Assembly: GCA_030141605.1 (NCBI GenBank)
Contig: JAQGDQ010000516.1
Location: 93,160 to 157,159, forward strand
From: Tubiluchus corallicola
Lineage: Eukaryota; Priapulida; Priapulimorpha; Priapulimorphida; Tubiluchidae
DNA length: 64,000 nucleotides
Direction of reading: 5' to 3'
The translations under genes were made by a program, and so were the position numbers. The notes beneath the pieces are model-generated. The model was not told the origin of the DNA and ran no database searches. It saw only the letters and a list, made by a program, of their open reading frames with translations. The first letter of the stretch is position 1. Every line of letters starts with the position of its first letter. Below, piece after piece: positions 12,201-24,419 of the stretch.

Positions 12201-15200
12201 TAAAGCACTAATACAAGACACTTTTTTCCATTTAAGCAACAACAACGTTTATTCATTATTCAGACCTTTGGTACTATAAGAATTAAGGCGACTTATGCAA
12301 AAAAAGTAAGAACTTCCTCTCACCAAAAACTCTTTAAACAAAAACCATACTCCATGTGCTCTTTCATACAACAATACTGTACAAAAGTTATTTCATTTAC
12401 ATTACATTCACGTACCCGTTGAAAGCAGCTAGAGGAGAGGCATCAATACATTTTCCTAAGTTGTAGCACCATCTCACGCAAATATCAATCTTTGTCTCCA
12501 ATAAGTTTTTGACATTTGGCTCTCTTATTAATGTGTCACTCATACTTTTACTTGGGCTTGACACACATGCAGTACCATGCAGTATTTCACGACCTGTCGT
12601 TTGCCAAGAAGTACAGAAAGTTTCTACATTTCCATCAGTTAAGTGAGCAAGTTTCAATTTTTTACTTTTTGGAAGATTGTTTGTGTGGCTGAACTTCTCC
12701 GGTACTGCTGCAGCATCACTTATGATCTCAGAATCAGCTGAACTGTTGCATTGTTCACTCCCACTCGGCAGTTCAGTCAAACCAGCATCTCGTGAAAAAG
12801 CTTCTTGGTCATCAACACTTGAAATAATATAATCACTAATTGATGTGAATGAGCTCGTAAGAAGACTTTTATACAACTCAGAAAAATCTTTATCAAAATA
12901 GTTTTCTATGCATTGCACAAATTTTACAGCTGCAAAAGAATCACCTGAGAATGACTGATCATCGGCAACATCTTTAATGTTGCAACAATCACACCAAGTG
13001 TTGGTAATAAATTTCCTCCTGTCAAAAGACTTAGTTTTGCATACATTCCCAAGTTTTGTGGGCAGAGATGCAAGTTTTGCTCTATCAACCTTACCATGAG
13101 ATGTCATGGGCAACGTTTTTATCACAATCATTTCGTCTGGTTGTTCACAACTTTTCAATGAAACTTTCAAATACTGTTTGAGGTTATCAGATTCAGCAGC
13201 TCCAGAACTTAGCGTAATATACATACACAGACTAGCTTCACAGCCATTGCGAAAGACAGCACAACAACTTGTTACGTTTTCATATCTCATAGCTACCTAT
13301 AAAAAATTTACATTTATATTATTAAAGTAATTCAGGATAACCAGATTACTTTAGCCAGACAAACACATCGAAAATAGTGCCCAAAATCAAGCAATCTACA
13401 AAGAGACAAAAGGGCAACAATCCAAGAGGAACAGAAGTGCCTCAACAAAACAAAATCTAAAATAAAACATATGAAAGAAATAATCTTAATAATTACACCA
13501 GTATTCTTGTAAAACTTATACTGCCTAAGGCTATACACTAGACCATAAGCAGTAGAAGTTATTAATAAATGTTAACCTTTTCAAGAGACATAAGGTTCAA
13601 TCTCTTTCCATGGCGTTTCACTTGAGTGTCCTTGCGTCCATGGAAATACATGTTCCCGTCTTTAATTTTTACCCAGTCACCTGTTGCCCTCATTGATTGT
13701 GAAGTAGATGCCGCTTCATCATCAATTAAACACTTCCTCTTGTCACTTCCTAAATACAACAAATAAGGCAATTTGACAATCCTCATCTAATCCTTATCTA
13801 ATTCAACTCGATCAAATAACTGCAAAAAATCTTCATGCATAGCTAAATAAAAGTAGCATCAACAAAGCTTTATCTGGCAAACTGCATGGTGTGAATTTGA
13901 TGTAAATCTGTCAAAGTTTGGTATGTGTTCATCCCAACTAACTCCATCAAAAGGAAATTTATTAAGAGAATGGCTATTAACTCCTTTACTTGCATTGAAA
14001 TCTGTAATGAAAAGGTTTAAAACAGACATTTGTGACTTTTATTTGATGGCATGCTTTGATAATTTTGCCACCCACGTGCACTTGTTGTAGTGGTTTTTGG
14101 TTACTCGCTTACAAAATAATAGTCTGGCAGGCGGTGGGGCGAACCTTGCATTTTCGGGGTAAGTTTTTTCACGGTGATTTTCTCATGTTCTCATGGTCCC
14201 CTTTAAGTCTATTGATGGTGGCTTTCTGTCACCCTTCAGCAGTTTGAGATATTTACCGAAAATACAAGGTTTAGGCAAAAAAATAGCTTTTGGTTCCCTG
14301 ACTATAATGCTTGCTGATTATTCGTGTGAATCGAGACATTATTAATCAATTCACCGCCAAAAACGTTATTTGAAACTCAATATCTCCAGTTCTGTACATA
14401 AGAATCACGCGAGACTTGGCACTAACGTGAGAGTAGCCTAATTCTTGAAGCTTACTCAAATCAGTGAAGAAGGCCAACAAAACTTATAAGCTTGTCTAAA
14501 ATGTAAGCTACATTTATCATTGCAATGAATGCACAGACTACACTGAAATGAGCTCAAATTTAAATTTAATTCACCATCAGCTTTGGATTCAAAAATAAAC
14601 AACTCAAAATTGATATATTTTCAACAGAAGAGTAAAAATTCAGATCAAGCTAATATATAAATATTTCTCAATCAAGTTAAAGTAAACTTGAAATAAGCTC
14701 ACCAACAAATAGCTGTCCAATGCCTTCTGTTATACTAACACCAAATGTGTCTCTAACCTCAACAGCAGTGTCTAACATTGGAGAACCTAATGGAACAGCA
14801 CCATCTGCTCTATCGATAAATATCAAAAAATTGCACGTCAGTTACCTACAGTAGAACCATACCTACAATATGCTCATTGTTTTAAACTGAAGTAATTTAG
14901 ATAAAAGCAAATTATGACATAATCAGAATTCTGATCCCGATCTGCCACCAATACAATTGAGCTTATTTTTATCAATTCAAATTGAAAGACATCCAAGGCA
15001 GGTTTTCTGCACAAGTGAAACTTGGGACTAGAAGTCGCACAGAAAAAATACACAAATCAGAAAAAGGTAAATTAAATTTGCTCATTGAACTGGTGCAAAG
15101 GGAAACGAGTTAAAATAACATTATATTTCAATTTCCTTTAACATCCAAGTAAATAATATTGGCACTTTGAAGAAAAACACGAGTAAAAAAGTGTAAAAGA

Positions 15201-18200
15201 GTAAAACAAAGTTAAAGCATCTATATTTAATTTTAAACAATGAACTATTTCAGTTGCAATATTTACAACGACAAAATATGGCTTTTAGCGGTAAGGCTGA
15301 TAATATTGATGGAAGTTAATTTGTGTAGCACCAATTAGGCAAAATAATACAAAAGAAAATGTCACATTGAAATACCTTAAGTCACTTTCAAGTATTTTAT
15401 ATATGGTAGCCCAGCTTGACACTTCAGTAACACCATAAATATTATAAATGTCAGTTTCATTTTCATTTTGTTTCCAGGAATTTATCGTACCTACAAAACA
15501 AAACTTAAAATATAATAATAAGTTATTTTTTTATATCCATCCCTAGCTTTGCTATTAGTAAAATCCAGTAGGGAAAAATTTTCAATTTGAAATTTCAAAT
15601 TAAGAACTTATTCATTGCATACATGTAAAAATTACAGTATCTAAACAAATTCAACTTGAAGGTACAGGCACAAAAAGTTTTATTCATATAATGTAAATTC
15701 ATAATGTAATCATTTGTCCTTCCTAATTTTATTTCATAGTCTCCCTATAATTTTATTGCTGGAAAAAAGGTTTGAAATAAAAATCTGAACATCAAGCTGA
15801 TATGACTCAGGCAGGCTTAATAAAATGCACAAACAATTCCACTTTAATTTCTTAGTCTCTACAATTTTATTGCTGAAAAATGGTTTGAAAAAAAAATTTG
15901 AACATCAAGCCGATGTGACTCAGGCAGGCTTAAATAAAATGTACAAACAACATCTAAACTCAAATTAGGTTTTCCGGTCCTTAATTTCAAGGACAAGATT
16001 TTCTTTGACAGAACTGCCATAATTTGAAAATTACTATAATTAACTAGTAAACTGATAACTATGTAAACATAAGGAAATTCTAAAATAACATTATAAAGTA
16101 AGTCATTTTTATAGCATTGCATAAAGAACTAATCAAATGCATTCATAACCTCAAAATATGAAGTATTTCTGGGTTACAATACCATTGTGTCTCGTGACAC
16201 CAGCTAACAACTAATTTCTTACAAAAAATGCCTACTGAATGTTACAAAAAGTACCTGTTGAGGGACAAGGCTCTCCACCAAGTAGTAAAACCCGAAGTGC
16301 AGTATCTCTAGATAATAATGAACTTTGCAGCATAAATGGACCGCACTGGTATAACAGAGTTGGTGTAGCCTGCAAATGTTATTATGCTTTATTTAACACT
16401 TGAAAACAGTTATTATAATAACTACATAAAAATCATAAAAAATTAGGAGGATTATAAGAACTGAGTTTGTTTCAAAATTCAACAACTATAAGTTTCCTTC
16501 CATAATTAATAAATAATCTTGAAATAAATCATTATAAACAAGTCATTACATAAGAATCATAGTAAAAATGCCTAAAAACCATCACACGATATAACTTGAA
16601 CATAAAACAACTGCACATGATGTACAAGCACTCATAAAGAATTAGTCTCAAATAACAGAATAACAGAGGATCAAAACATTTTAGTAACCTTGAAAAGCAA
16701 AGTTTTTGTATGTTTCTCAGTCTAACTGAGTCACAGCACAGCAGATTTGTTTTAAGTAATACTGTTCCAAGATATAAAACATTCAGCCATCAACATTAGA
16801 ATGTCTGCCGAGGCAAGCCTTGTTATAATTTCAATGATTACTTTAAAATTAGTGCTTCTGGATTCTGCAATTACTTATTTCTGAATGACAGCTTACGTTT
16901 TTATTAAAGACTAAACCAGCAAAGGACAACTTGTGCAAGCAGTAAAAAGTTATCAAAATCTGTTGAAAACATTGCCCAACAAGATACAATGATTATGCCA
17001 ACAACACAGCTAAGTCACGAAAAATGATAGAAAAAAATTTACAATTTTATGACTACTTTAAAGTGAAAAAATATAGTGATACTTACTTCAGTGATTTGCA
17101 CATAAATCTTATTTTAATGATTTGCGAGCAATACTTGATAAAAGCCTAAATATATCTGTACTTAGAAGTCCAATCTAATCGAGTACAGTCTTTAAAATTT
17201 TAGTTGGGTTCCGGGTCTCTAAACTCGGGACTTTTCTCGTAATTAAGATCTGTACAGTGAGACCACAGATAAAGATTTTTATGGTGAGACAATGGAAGAA
17301 AGGTTTAGTAATCTTAAGCTAACTTATGGCAATGAATCGTAATTATTATCAACTTAAAATTTAAACAGAATCAGTTAAACATCTGCTGCAAAACTGTCAA
17401 TGGACATCTATCAGGTGAAAGAACCTTGAATTAAATAAATAATTATTGAAGCCAAAAACCTTACAACACCTGCAAAATAGAAACTTTGTGGCGTACAGTC
17501 AGCATATCGATTAATGCAGTCGGTGACTGTTTTACAATCTTGTCTGTGATAAGAAGAGTGGCTCCACTTGAAAATGCAACAAACATTTCCACAATACTTG
17601 GGTCAAACGTCATGGGTGAAGCCATAAATATCAAATCATCGACCGTTACATGTAACCTTGACCTATAAATAAATAATCAAGCAGTAAATCATTTACACAG
17701 CACTACTAGAGGCGGCTCCTATGCCGAATGTCCTCCAGGAAAGAGAACCAAGTATCCAACCAAAGCTTAAAAGACTTTTCTGAGTGCTTGTGTCACGTTA
17801 GTGTAAGAAGAAACATTGAACTACCACAGATGTCTTATTTAGATATACTGAGATGTACATACATCACAGAGATCCTTAATAAAATGATTAATCGCGAGAG
17901 CTCTGTTTTTCTGGACCTGTTTTATATTTCCCTATTTTTCCTGTAAAGTGGCAGCTGTCCTCATTCAGAACAAATGTCAAGGAAATTTAGTAACAAATGG
18001 ATTGACTCGACTTTGTTTGACAACCTGCAATCTTAGTAAGGTCTATTAAATAAGGTGTAAAAAAATTGAAAAAACATTTCAGTCAATGTAAAGTATATAT
18101 TTCCATAGCATGCAATGTATTGGTATGTTATTATCATAGTAGTCTCAGATTGTTTGTTGACATCATCATCATCAAGTACCACCTAGCTAGAAACTACTAC

Positions 18201-21200
18201 TCTGGGTGGAATGATGGTCACACAAACAAGATAGAAATTGATAGAATGAATCGCCGCCACGCCTAACAGGGAAACTGCATTACCCATTCTAGAAAGATGC
18301 GGGTTTAAACGTTACGATTGCTAACAATCGTCATTTTTGTGCTTTACTGGTAAATATGGGAATCAAATCATGGTACCACTGTAGTGACAATTGATGTATA
18401 TGCCAACATGAAAAGAAAATTAATGTGAAAGCACCGGCAGGTGCTTTAGTGACAAACCATCAGCTGTCTAATCGACCACCATGCCATGAACTTATATAAA
18501 AGCCCAAGCTGCCCAATAATATCAAGCTGATACACATCTGCAACAATTATGAAGACTGCAATTGTACTGTGCGTAATTCTTTTAACAGCCAGAGTCTACA
18601 GTTTTGCGGCATACTTGAAAGGTAACTCAGTCAATTTAAGTAACGAGTATTTATCATCGGGGGCTGCATTTCTACTTTTCAAATAAACAAACTGGCCAAC
18701 AACAAAGAAAAAAACAATTGCAGCCATCTAAACTAGTCACATCATAAAGCCATAATTGCAAAAAGAACTAATTAAGTGTAGGAGCTGCTATAGCACCGAT
18801 GTGCAGTTCCATCTCTATAAAATAGCAGTCATCAATGAGATAATCTTTCTTAATCAACAATACTTTATCTTCTTTCTATGGTCTTTTGCTTAAACAATGC
18901 TTGTATATAATAGATCCAGGATGCACATTTGATGGAGTAAACTATGACATTGGTGATAACTTCTATCCTAAAAATGGCTGCTTGAAGTGTACTTGTTTTC
19001 CCGAAAGTTCGCATGCATGTGTGACGTAAGTAATATCACAGTAATATTTTATCAAAAAACCTTCGATAATCAGACTTTGTTAATCTAGATTTCAATTTGA
19101 TATAACTCAATACATTTTTAACTCCTTTTTCTCATCACCAGCTGATTTGTCTAACGTTTTCATGTAGTTTTGTAAATTCCTGCACACTTTTTCTAACTTT
19201 TCTTTAACAGCTACATTAGTCTGGTGGTTCATTGTATCAGTCTCTTTTTTGTTTATGTCTGGACATCAAGCCATCTAGAAAAGTAGTTACAAGCTAGAAA
19301 GTAGTTGGGCTGACGTCACTAAACAAGGTTACTCACATATCACATTATTATCATCTCAGCCTGACATGAACGTATTAGTGAGCTGACACACATTGTCCAT
19401 TGCATGCTATCGAGCTTTATGTGTCTTTACACGGACAAAAATACTTTTTTCCATTTTTGACATTTTACTTAGTAGGCATTACTATGATTAGAACTGCATT
19501 GCAGAACCCGACGTTTGTATGCTCGAATGCAGTATGTACTACATAACTGACATGAAAAATAACACTTGAACTCAAGCACTTTTTGACGGATTTGATTTAC
19601 TAATGCAGAGAACTGCTAGTTAAACAAAATTTGCATATATATTTGATTTACCAAGGTACTGCCAGAACGTTGGCAGTGCCTCTTCATTTCAAGCAGATAC
19701 TACAAAATTTTAGATAAGCTGAAAATATATCATAACAAAAGAAATTGTAGGAGAAGAACAAAACAGCAAAGTTCACCGTCCATGTCAATCCTTATTAAAA
19801 GGTCATAAATAAAGGAAAGGCCAAGCCTTTTTCCAGGCCTATTTCAATGTTTGTGAAAAGTATTGGAAAGATTTATTCATAAAAGTGTGGTAAGCCCCTC
19901 GTACAATTAGTAAAACTACTTTAAAGTCGCTATCATTTCAAGCTTTGACGTTCCAATTTTGAAAGTTCATTTTCAGCCAATGACGTTGTTCATTGGTTGA
20001 AGAAAAGCGGTGCACAGTCAATTTCCATCAAAAATTTAAGAGGTTTTTAGAAAAAAAATAGATAGTTAATTGATATTTTAGCACGCACATTGTGTAAGCT
20101 GCAGAAGTCTGCACTAAGTAGCGTGTCCTTATGGAAAGCCACGATGCACTTACAAAAAGTCAGAAAATCCACCAATTATGTCAGAATTTACAGGGGAATG
20201 GCGGCAACCACCATGCCTGATAATTTCTGTACAGCAGTAGTATAAATTAACTTTATTATTTATATACAATTTTTTGCAGATTTCTTTGTTATATTTTTCT
20301 AAATTTAAGCAATAACTACAAAATAAACCCAACATGCTAAGTGACTTGTCCTTTCCTTTAATATTAACAGATTTAAAATTTAAGAACATGTAAAATCCTG
20401 CTTCTAGACTAAAATACTAAATTCGAAATCTGTTATTCTTCATAATGAGTCTCTATGGATGTCAAAATATTAACTGTTAATATTAAACTTTGCTTTCTGT
20501 TTTACACATGTCCTCTTTCTGCAATTACTTTTTCATATGCACAAAGATAAAAATTTTCAAAATAAACATTAGTGAGAATTTGCTACATTACTAAAACAAA
20601 GGCAAAATTTAGCGCACTTATTATTAATTTAAACATTTGAATGGTACTTTAGTTTTACACACTGAAACATATCAACTTTCTAAGTCAAATTTATATAATT
20701 TCTTTGTTATGATATAGCTGCCCAGCATTTCAAGCTCCAGGATGTCAAATCGTACCAGGAGACCCAAATGCACAGTTTCCAGGATGTTGTGATAAACCTG
20801 AATGTCCCTCAGCAAAATAATACTTGGGTAAGTAAGCTTTTCAACAATTTATAATTTACTATGCAAGCCATGTTTACATCCAAATGATAACAAAACACAA
20901 TAAACTGTTTGTAAGGTATAATAACAGCAATCTTATGTTTGATTAGTACTTAGTACTTATCTTAACGACCAAGAAACATAAAAAACAGCTCTTTACTGAC
21001 ATTGCATTTTTTAATAATTTTGTTGATAAATAAATTAGCAGAAATGTACTCTAAACATAGTATAACTAAAATGTTGTTCTCAAAATAAATTAGCAAAAAT
21101 AATTTATCACTTTGACGCATGGAATTAGAATATGGTATTTAAAATGGCATACGCAAAATTGGGGCTAAAGTGCAAAAAAAGTGAAAAAAGGATCACATGA

Positions 21201-24200
21201 GTTGTAAAAAAAAGAAAACTACAATAACTTTTCGCTACAAGAGTCTTTAACCAGAAAGTTAAGTGGGAAAGCTTGTTAAAGCACATTATGCATTAATGTA
21301 AAATAAACATTCAATTTTGTGTTTTTTCTATTTTACAGAAAATGAAACCTAAAGAAGAAAGTTTACCAGCAATCTAAAGCAAGCATTGAAAGCAATCAGC
21401 CAAAGTTTTAATAATATTTTTTACAATCCTTGCTAATTAAAATGTAACTGGTAAACATTAAATCAGAGATGTGCAAAACATGATAGTTCATCTTTCTTTG
21501 ATAGGTCTCTCCACTCTCTTTCTCTCCATATCCCCCTGAAGAGATTGACAGAGGTACCTGCACTGGCACCACGGAAGAGGCAACTCTGTAAGAATCAGCC
21601 AGTAATTTATCAATAACCTCTTGAAATTTTACTGTGTTGTAAAGAAATACTCATACCTTAAATCTAAGACATTTGGCACGATGCAATCATGAGGTACATG
21701 AACAATTTTCGGAAACCCTGTTGTTCCAGAAGTTGTAATTGTAAATGCCAGATTAGCTTCTTTTCTATCCAAGTCCTTTGTGGAGCGGGAACCTGAGCTG
21801 TCGCAAGCCAATGATACATGCAGCATTGAAACAAGATGGCCACAAATGTTGACTGAGTTCACTCTAGTTAAGGGTAAATCTACTAGTTTCGAAAGTAAAT
21901 CCTGAAAAGCAGAATCATATCATTAAACACTGTTTGAATAAGGACATAAGTTGTCCAGATCATTTATTTAGCAATAAGCCTTTTCACAGTTTCGTTGTGT
22001 GCAGCACGTGCAGCTGCTGTAGGTCATAGCGTAAGTGAACATCAGCAACACGCCTTAGCTACAACCGTCTTGTGAGATGCGGGTTAAAGCAAAGCTGTCT
22101 GCAGCCAGCAGTGCAATAACTTCAGTTGTTTTACGTGGGCTTTACGTAATAATGCATAAGTCTGTGGATAGAGTGATTTACTAGCAGGATCTTGCTTGGG
22201 AACAAAAAATAAATAAACTAGATAGCTGTTAATACTGCTAATTTGATAATAGCATGGACTGCAAGGCACCGTCTGGTTCATTTAACATTTGACCTTTTCA
22301 CGAATATCATCAATCGCTCGAACTGCGAAAAAGTTTATTGCTTAAAACCAAACACTTTGCTGATGAAACAATGAGAACTTGCAGATTCAACTTTGGCACA
22401 CACAACACAGCTTTCTTCTTAAGAAACCATAAAAAATTGTACATATTTTAACTGACTCTGCATTTATTACATCGCTGTATATAAATCTAAACTACATTCT
22501 ACTTTCTGAAAAAAATTGACTTAGATGGAAACATTTTTGCTTTTATTTTTGTAAACACAAAGTGTCACTAGTCAGTCAGACAAAGAGATGGATGCTGTCA
22601 ATCCCGATTTTAAGTATTTTGCATAATTGCAGACTTATTTATCCAAGAAATCCAAAAGGTGAACAAGTTTGGTAAAGTAAGGAGTGCTTGAGCAGATGGT
22701 TTAGTACTAGCAGCGGATAAACAATTTCATTGTCTAAAGTGCAACACATAGTGCACAGTACATAGGTGCAAAACCGAAATCGCACAATACAGTTATGCAG
22801 CACTAGAGCATTCTTCTCATTGAAAAAAAATGTATGGGACTAACTCTCATCTGAATGCAGGCAAGCCACCTCTGTCACTTCATTGTCTCATCTCTAGGAA
22901 CTATTCTTGACAAAAAGGGTAAGTTTTGGTATGGCAAAAACCATTCACTATCATTAGTGCACATTGGCGATACTTGCTGCAGCAAACCTGCACTTTAGTC
23001 TGGGCTTAATTTAGTGTACAAGCTGAGTTAAAATATAGTTACCTGCTCTGCTGAAGTGTCACACAGGATCATGCTGATACCTGCTTCCTTGATTAAATAT
23101 TGCAAATTAGAGGCTGGAGATTCTTCATCCAAATACACAAACGAACTTGCACTATCAAGAACACTATAAAAACAAACCCAAATAGTACAGCTTCCAAAAC
23201 ATGGTTTAGCACACTTCTATTAGTCTAATAAATCCTAATGTTCAAAGCGTAAAGGTGTTTAAAGCCCAATAAACTGCCTTGATCTGCATAATTTTTTGTG
23301 AATAACCAGCCAATGGCTGGCGCAAGTTCCATGTCACCACGGCTGGATTATCCGATAGGCTAGTATAGGCTCTGATACCATTTGGTAAAAAAAAATCTGT
23401 TTTTTTGCTACAGTTGTGTTAAAATACGTTTATGCTAATTTGGTTTGCAACAAATAGTAAAATAGTGATATTTCTTAAATAAAATTTTAATGACAAACAA
23501 ACGATAGCTATTCTAATTTTTTTTATTCAAAAATTTGCAATAAGTTTACTTCAAGTTATGTAAATGTTGCTAAAATACATTACCAGTAAAAATATTCAAG
23601 ACTGGTGCAGGAGAGTTAAAGGGTAGCTCCATTGGAGGGGGCCCACAATTTCATTAGCCCAGGGGCCCCAAAAGGTCATAATCTGACTCTGCATGTCAGA
23701 ACTAGGTTTAACTGGCCAATGAAGAACAATTTGCTACACCATTTTTTTTACATCAAGAGTCCTTAAATCAAGATTTTTCATTGACACTATATGTTCAGTT
23801 TGCCCGTTTAATGGCACAAACCATGTGTGTGATACTGACACCACCCACTTACTATTTAGAAAATGTCACAAGTAAATTATACTACAAAAGGCTTAAACAA
23901 TCAAAGGTTTTTCAACCTTCTAGAACTCTAGACTACTAAAGAAAACCTAACAACGTACCAGCTACCAATTAAAATAAAAACTTGTAAATCTTCCTTATTT
24001 GCCACAAGGACAGTTTGTCAAAGGCAAAAATAATGAATAATATAAAGTCCTGAGGTAAAATTTACAATAAATAACAAGTCCTAGATAAAATTTGCAAGGT
24101 AAAAAACAAAGACAATTTAAAATGTGAAGTAGTTATCAATACCCCAAAATTAATGCCGGTAAATGCTCAGCGGCAGAGCAAATAACTCCAACTGAATTTT

Positions 24201-24381
24201 TGCTCATGATCAAATTGGAGTGCGAGCGGAGAACATCAATAACTTCATCCTTCAATTCTCCTAATTCAAAATAAGTCAGCTTGGCGTGCGTCTTCTTATC
24301 GTCAAAAATAACAGCAGTTTGATTCGAAAATGTCTCTAAACTGGTTTGAAACAATGCGCTTAGATTTGTGTCACCTGCCAT
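9201..24381 (-). CDS. AASDH: Beta-alanine-activating enzyme, AASDH (acyl-CoA synthetase family member 4)
   Basis: Fourteen coding exons: 24381-24143, 23163-23043, 21901-21657, 17662-17470, 16369-16255, 15490-15376, 14809-14703, 13749-13577, 13296-12416, 11842-11694, 11216-11053, 10398-10273, 10066-9935 and 9608-9201. All phases join, giving 1055 residues (vertebrate AASDH is about 1100). The N-terminal adenylation domain has TSGTTGFPK at 177-185, IYGVTEVSSWA near 322 and the catalytic-lysine motif LPMTSHGKVDR (Lys about 505). A carrier domain follows, with FSGDSFAAVKF (phosphopantetheine serine about 556). After a low-complexity serine-rich linker, a PQQ-type beta-propeller fills about residues 730-1055, built on repeated SSP strands (VKSSP, GIFSSP, PIFSSP, PVFSSP, VYSSP, AFSSP). 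The family activates beta-alanine with ATP and loads it on the carrier; the final acceptor is unknown. The ATG at 24381 gives MAGDTNLSALF. Earlier 5' exons are probably noncoding. The donors at 11694 (GTTCGT) and 24143 are weak but required by frame. Confidence 0.93.
15731..15956. repeat. 113 bp tandem duplication in an AASDH intron
   Basis: Two adjacent units share TTTATTGCTG, GAACATCAAGCYGATRTGACT and AGGCAGGCTTAA with a period of 113 bases (for example GACTCAGG at 15804 and 15917). Divergence is low to moderate. It lies in the intron between the exons at 16255 and 15490. Confidence 0.85.
18493..18500 (+). promoter_or_regulatory. TATA box of the nested VWC gene
   Basis: TATATAAA lies 49-56 bases upstream of the start codon at 18549, which would put transcription start near 18525 and leave a 5' leader of about 25 bases. 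A compact TATA promoter fits a tissue-restricted secreted product. Position relative to the ATG is the only evidence. Confidence 0.6.
18549..20820 (+). CDS. Small secreted cysteine-rich protein, single VWC domain, nested in AASDH
   Basis: Three coding exons, 18549-18621, 18914-19025 and 20718-20820, join in frame to give 95 residues. Exon 1 encodes an apparent signal peptide (hydrophobic AIVLCVILLTA; cleavage probably near residues 19-22). The mature part has ten cysteines in von Willebrand factor type C order. These are an early PGC, then NGCLKCTC (C2-x2-C3-x-C4), a fifth in HACV, TC, PGC, a CC pair and a final PEC. The YDIGDNFYP stretch before C2 also fits VWC. A noncoding fourth exon is likely: donor GTAAGT right after 20827, acceptor before 21339, ATTAAA at 21436. 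The gene lies antisense inside the AASDH intron 17663-21656. Single-VWC proteins act outside the cell, in immune, developmental or ligand-binding roles. I cannot assign this one. A beta-microseminoprotein-like fold is the alternative. Confidence 0.8.
20821..21441 (+). other. Probable spliced 3' UTR of the nested VWC gene
   Basis: After the stop at 20818-20820 there is a strong donor (GTAAGTAAG from 20828) and a pyrimidine-rich acceptor ending at 21338, then ATTAAA at 21436. An intron downstream of a stop codon can mark a transcript for nonsense-mediated decay, but only if the junction lies more than about 50 bases past the stop. Here it is about 7 bases, so it should be tolerated. Confidence 0.5.
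23330..23695 (+). mobile_element. 366 bp interspersed repeat, hAT-like MITE, copy 1
   Basis: It begins near CATGTCACCACGGCTGGATT and ends GACTCTGCATG. The same sequence recurs inverted at 53281-53633. Shared landmarks include GCTAATTTGGTTTGCAA, AGTTTACTTCAAG, AAATGTTGCT and AATTTCATTAGCC, plus a closing GGGGMCCC AARAAGGTCAT block. The ends resemble each other inverted (GGCTGGATTATCC against AGTCAGATTATGACC). The 8-mers CATGTCAC and CATGTCAG flank this copy, as for a hAT target duplication with one change. There is no coding capacity. It lies in an AASDH intron. The superfamily is inferred from end structure. Confidence 0.7.
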
Positions 24382-24419
24382 CTTCCTAGAATTTTGCAAT
24401 CTTCCTGTTAAAATATTTA

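Noticed and set aside
14056-14247. Plus-strand 63-codon frame in a GC-richer patch of an AASDH intron
   Set aside because: No recognisable domain and no splice context. The patch may be a transposon relic but I could not define ends.
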